Source: Sipunculus nudus
Lineage: Eukaryota; Annelida; Sipuncula; Golfingiida; Sipunculidae
Assembly: GCA_026874595.1 (NCBI GenBank)
Contig: CM049320.1
Location: 32,146,214 to 32,210,213, forward strand
Reading direction: 5' to 3'
DNA: 64,000 nt
The notes under the pieces: generated by a model
Databases searched by the model: none
Told to the model about the DNA's origin: nothing
The model's input: only the letters and a program-made list of their open reading frames with translations
Part shown: positions 61,817-64,000 of the stretch, piece by piece
Layout: each line of letters starts with the position of its first letter
Numbering within the stretch: the stretch's first letter is position 1
Translations under genes and position numbers: made by a program

Positions 61817-62120
61817 GACTGGTGATAGTGTTCATTCCTATAGGAACAGTTGTGGTGTATATATACCTTAAATGAAACGGCATATTAATTAAAATCCTTT
61901 CCTTTTAAAGGGTGACTGACTGGTGATAGCGTTGATTACTATAGGGATAGCTGTCGTGTGTATATATACCTTAAATGAAACGGCAAATAAAATAAAAATC
62001 CTTTCCTTTTGAAGGGTGACTGACTGGTGATAGCGTTGATTACTATAGGCATAGCTGTCGTGTGTATATACCTTAAATAAAATGGCAAATTAATTAAAAA
62101 TCCTTTCCTTGTGAAGGGTG
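61817..62120. repeat. Tandem triplication, about 100-105 bp unit
   Basis: Three successive units starting GACTGGTGATAG and ending CCTTTCCTTxxGAAGGGTGA (about 61817, 61920, 62025). Unit A has a single, more diverged copy at 8505-8630. The second and third units are nearly identical, so the amplification is recent. Confidence 0.9.
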
Positions 62121-62145
62121 ATTTTTAATGTGGACAACATGTTTT

Positions 62146-62645
62146 AAAGGTCCAAATCACATATATAACTTGTTTAAATTGCACGAAAAATAGCTTTTTC
62201 CATTTAAAATATTTTTGTACGCCATAATATTGCCTTATATGCGTTCGCACACTCCTGTAGAAGAATGTTAAAAAAGTGGATCGGGCGCGATCACAGGTGC
62301 CAACATAAACACACCCCGTAGGGCCGTGTGTGTCGCCGAGCCATAAAACGTGTCAATCAGGATATGCCTTGACTGACTTGGCCAAACAAATGTAATACAT
62401 AGTCCCTATTGCTGAAAGATCACGTGTTGCGGCTCATATTCGGAACTCTGGTCACGTTGCTTTTTTATGGTAAACAGCACGCAGAGTCATAAAAATGTGT
62501 TAAACAGCCGTATGCGAGGTTCTGAGACTTTGTGACGGGATGGTTGTGCTGGGAAACATTTGTATAAAGCAAAACTGAACTGATAGTGTGAAAGAAACAG
62601 GCATAGTATTGCTCCTGATTATGTCCTTTCAATGACAAGGAGGAT
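62146..62645. mobile_element. Insertion unique to unit B, about 500 bp
   Basis: Interrupts sequence that is continuous at 8630-8650 of unit A. Starts near AAAGGTCCAAATCACATAT, contains a G+C-rich centre (GGATCGGGCGCGATCAC at about 62279, GTAGGGCCGTGTGTGTCGCC). No coding frame and no clear terminal repeats; type unknown. Confidence 0.5.
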
Positions 62646-63804
62646 TAAACCATGAGCTCGTTGATCAATGTTTCATAAATAATGTACATATTATTTGAAG
62701 GCTCTTATCAAACAGTAAATAAATCTTTAATTATTATGTTTACTGAAAAAAATAGATTGCTGCGATAGTGTGGAGTTAAACCAGTGTTAACCCGTTCAAT
62801 CGAAGACCTAAGGGCCAAGAATTGTATTTATGGCATTAAGAAACAAATGTGAATCTAAATGTTTTATATGGTATGTCCAGGTATAGGATGAATCATTGTA
62901 AGATTGGTTTGATTTTTTTTTACCTAAACCGGATGCTCCTTTCACTATCTCAAATAACACAGACTCACCATGGGGCGAAAAGTGGTATTAACCATAGAGC
63001 TATTGATAATAAATTTTCTTTATAACTTTTCAATGAAAGACCTGCACCAGTTGATAAATAATAGTATCAATAAAAAAGTATCATATAAGTGTATAAACTG
63101 GAAATTTTAATAAAAATCTTTGAAGAGACTTTAGAGACCATATTAGCTCTGGATGAACACGATTCCATTAACATTTCTTTTCAAAGAAGTGAGCATAAAG
63201 GAATGATTTTTGTTTGTTTAAATAACCATATGTTCTTTGTTCCGTCCATGTAAAAAATATAAAGGATGTCATAGAAATCCTTTCTGATGAAACTATGTCA
63301 CGCTACAACGCAAAACCTGTCCGTCCATGCAATATTTACCATTTGTACCAACAGAATTTTTTTTTTTAAATCTTATTTCCCTTGAAACAGACACACGTAT
63401 GTTTATTCATCAAACGTGTATTGTTCTGTATTAGCCGTTCAATGAAACATGTCTGTCGGAGTCCACTTCAGACTGGAAGAGATTGTCAAAAACAACTTGA
63501 ATCATGTGAATACTATAGAGTAATTTTAAGTTTTGGTTAGCCCATATTAACCAACTTTATAGTAGAAATCGAAATGGTATGAGATTAAGATTATTATTTG
63601 CTTCGAGTCATACCACCAGTATTCTCGACTGTGGCATTATTCAGTGTAATTAACCAGTAAGCGGCCAACGATCTACATTATCCACATTAAAGTGAATTTT
63701 ATTGACATTCATAGTCATTTTATACCAAAAGCACCTCATTGACATCCACATTGTAGATAAAGCTTTTTGATATGGTTTCATTCAATATACATATTACAGC
63801 CAAT
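62646..63804. repeat. Unit B flank, right part
   Basis: Matches 8650-9792 of unit A in order. No gene. Confidence 0.75.
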
Positions 63805-64000
63805 TTATTTGATTGTGTGTCTTTGTTCTTCTGTTAACATTGATATCCAATCCCCTACGATGCCTTTTCTTATAAATTTAGACCCAGTGACCATCAAAGG
63901 ATGCCCGTTTGGACACAACCTCGGATTCTCGGTTATCAATATAACCCCATCATGTCGACAATTAGCTCCAATCAGCTTGTATCGAATGATTTCACATAAG
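63805..64000 (-). pseudogene. Cytosolic sulfotransferase, C-terminal end, copy B
   Basis: The minus-strand frame ENPRLCPNGHPLMVTGSKFI then RKGIVGDWISMLTEEQRH ends at a stop at 63805-63807. It retains the 3'-PAPS-binding RKGxxGDW loop that copies A and C have lost, and shows where the true C terminus lies. Just upstream (about 63930-63960) the frame shifts relative to copy A (FDNMKKN region), so the gene seems broken; the rest lies outside the window. Its position matches copy A in the duplicated unit. Confidence 0.75.

Overview
This looks like nuclear DNA of an invertebrate animal, most plausibly a bivalve mollusc. It is A+T-rich (roughly two thirds by eye) and gene-poor, with GT-AG introns and long TA microsatellites. 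It carries L1/Tx1-like and CR1/jockey-like LINE remains, Ty3/gypsy pieces, pogo/Tigger-like DNA transposons and tRNA-derived SINE remnants. The species assignment is inference from repeat and gene-family content; no diagnostic marker is present. Nothing prokaryotic (operons, CRISPR, rRNA) was seen.

Two small-molecule-modifying enzyme families make up the recognisable gene content. The first is cytosolic sulfotransferases (SULT). Five decayed pieces were found: minus strand at 9.8-12.4 kb, 16.9-17.5 kb and 63.8-64.0 kb; plus strand at 17.5-18.0 kb and 22.7-23.2 kb. The second is a SAM-dependent methyltransferase of the kind usually annotated 'juvenile hormone acid O-methyltransferase-like'. 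One four-exon copy at 45,834-48,421 (minus) is intact by every test available here: 849 nt, 282 residues, consistent splice phases. Dead relatives lie at 32.5-33.8 kb, 37.8-39.4 kb and, inverted, at 39.7-40.2 kb. The downstream flank of a further copy lies at 51.3-53.3 kb.

Layout. 0.4-10.5 kb is unit A: an L1-like LINE, 5 kb of non-coding DNA and a SULT pseudogene. 10.7-11.9 kb is a CR1/jockey-like LINE lying between SULT exons. 13.5-18.0 kb is unit C, related to A, ending in two SULT remnants in opposite orientation. 18-29.5 kb is repeats, one SULT fragment abutting a gypsy integrase tail, and a gypsy LTR/gag piece. 30-34 kb is methyltransferase pseudogene P and 34-37 kb is a Tigger-like element plus repeats. 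37.2-42.2 kb is an inverted duplication of methyltransferase copy Q. 42.5-43.3 kb is a gypsy protease/integrase fragment. 43.4-48.4 kb is the intact methyltransferase, preceded on its promoter side by a 3 x ~278 bp tandem array. 51.3-53.3 kb is the flank of methyltransferase copy S. 54.2-64.0 kb is unit B, a second direct copy of unit A, LINE included, running off the window end.

The locus reads as a birth-and-death gene array in which one methyltransferase survives. The SULT and methyltransferase flanks share an unclassified dispersed module, which suggests both arrays were shuffled by the same rearrangements. Coordinates of repeat edges are approximate (by-eye alignment); exon edges of the intact gene are exact.
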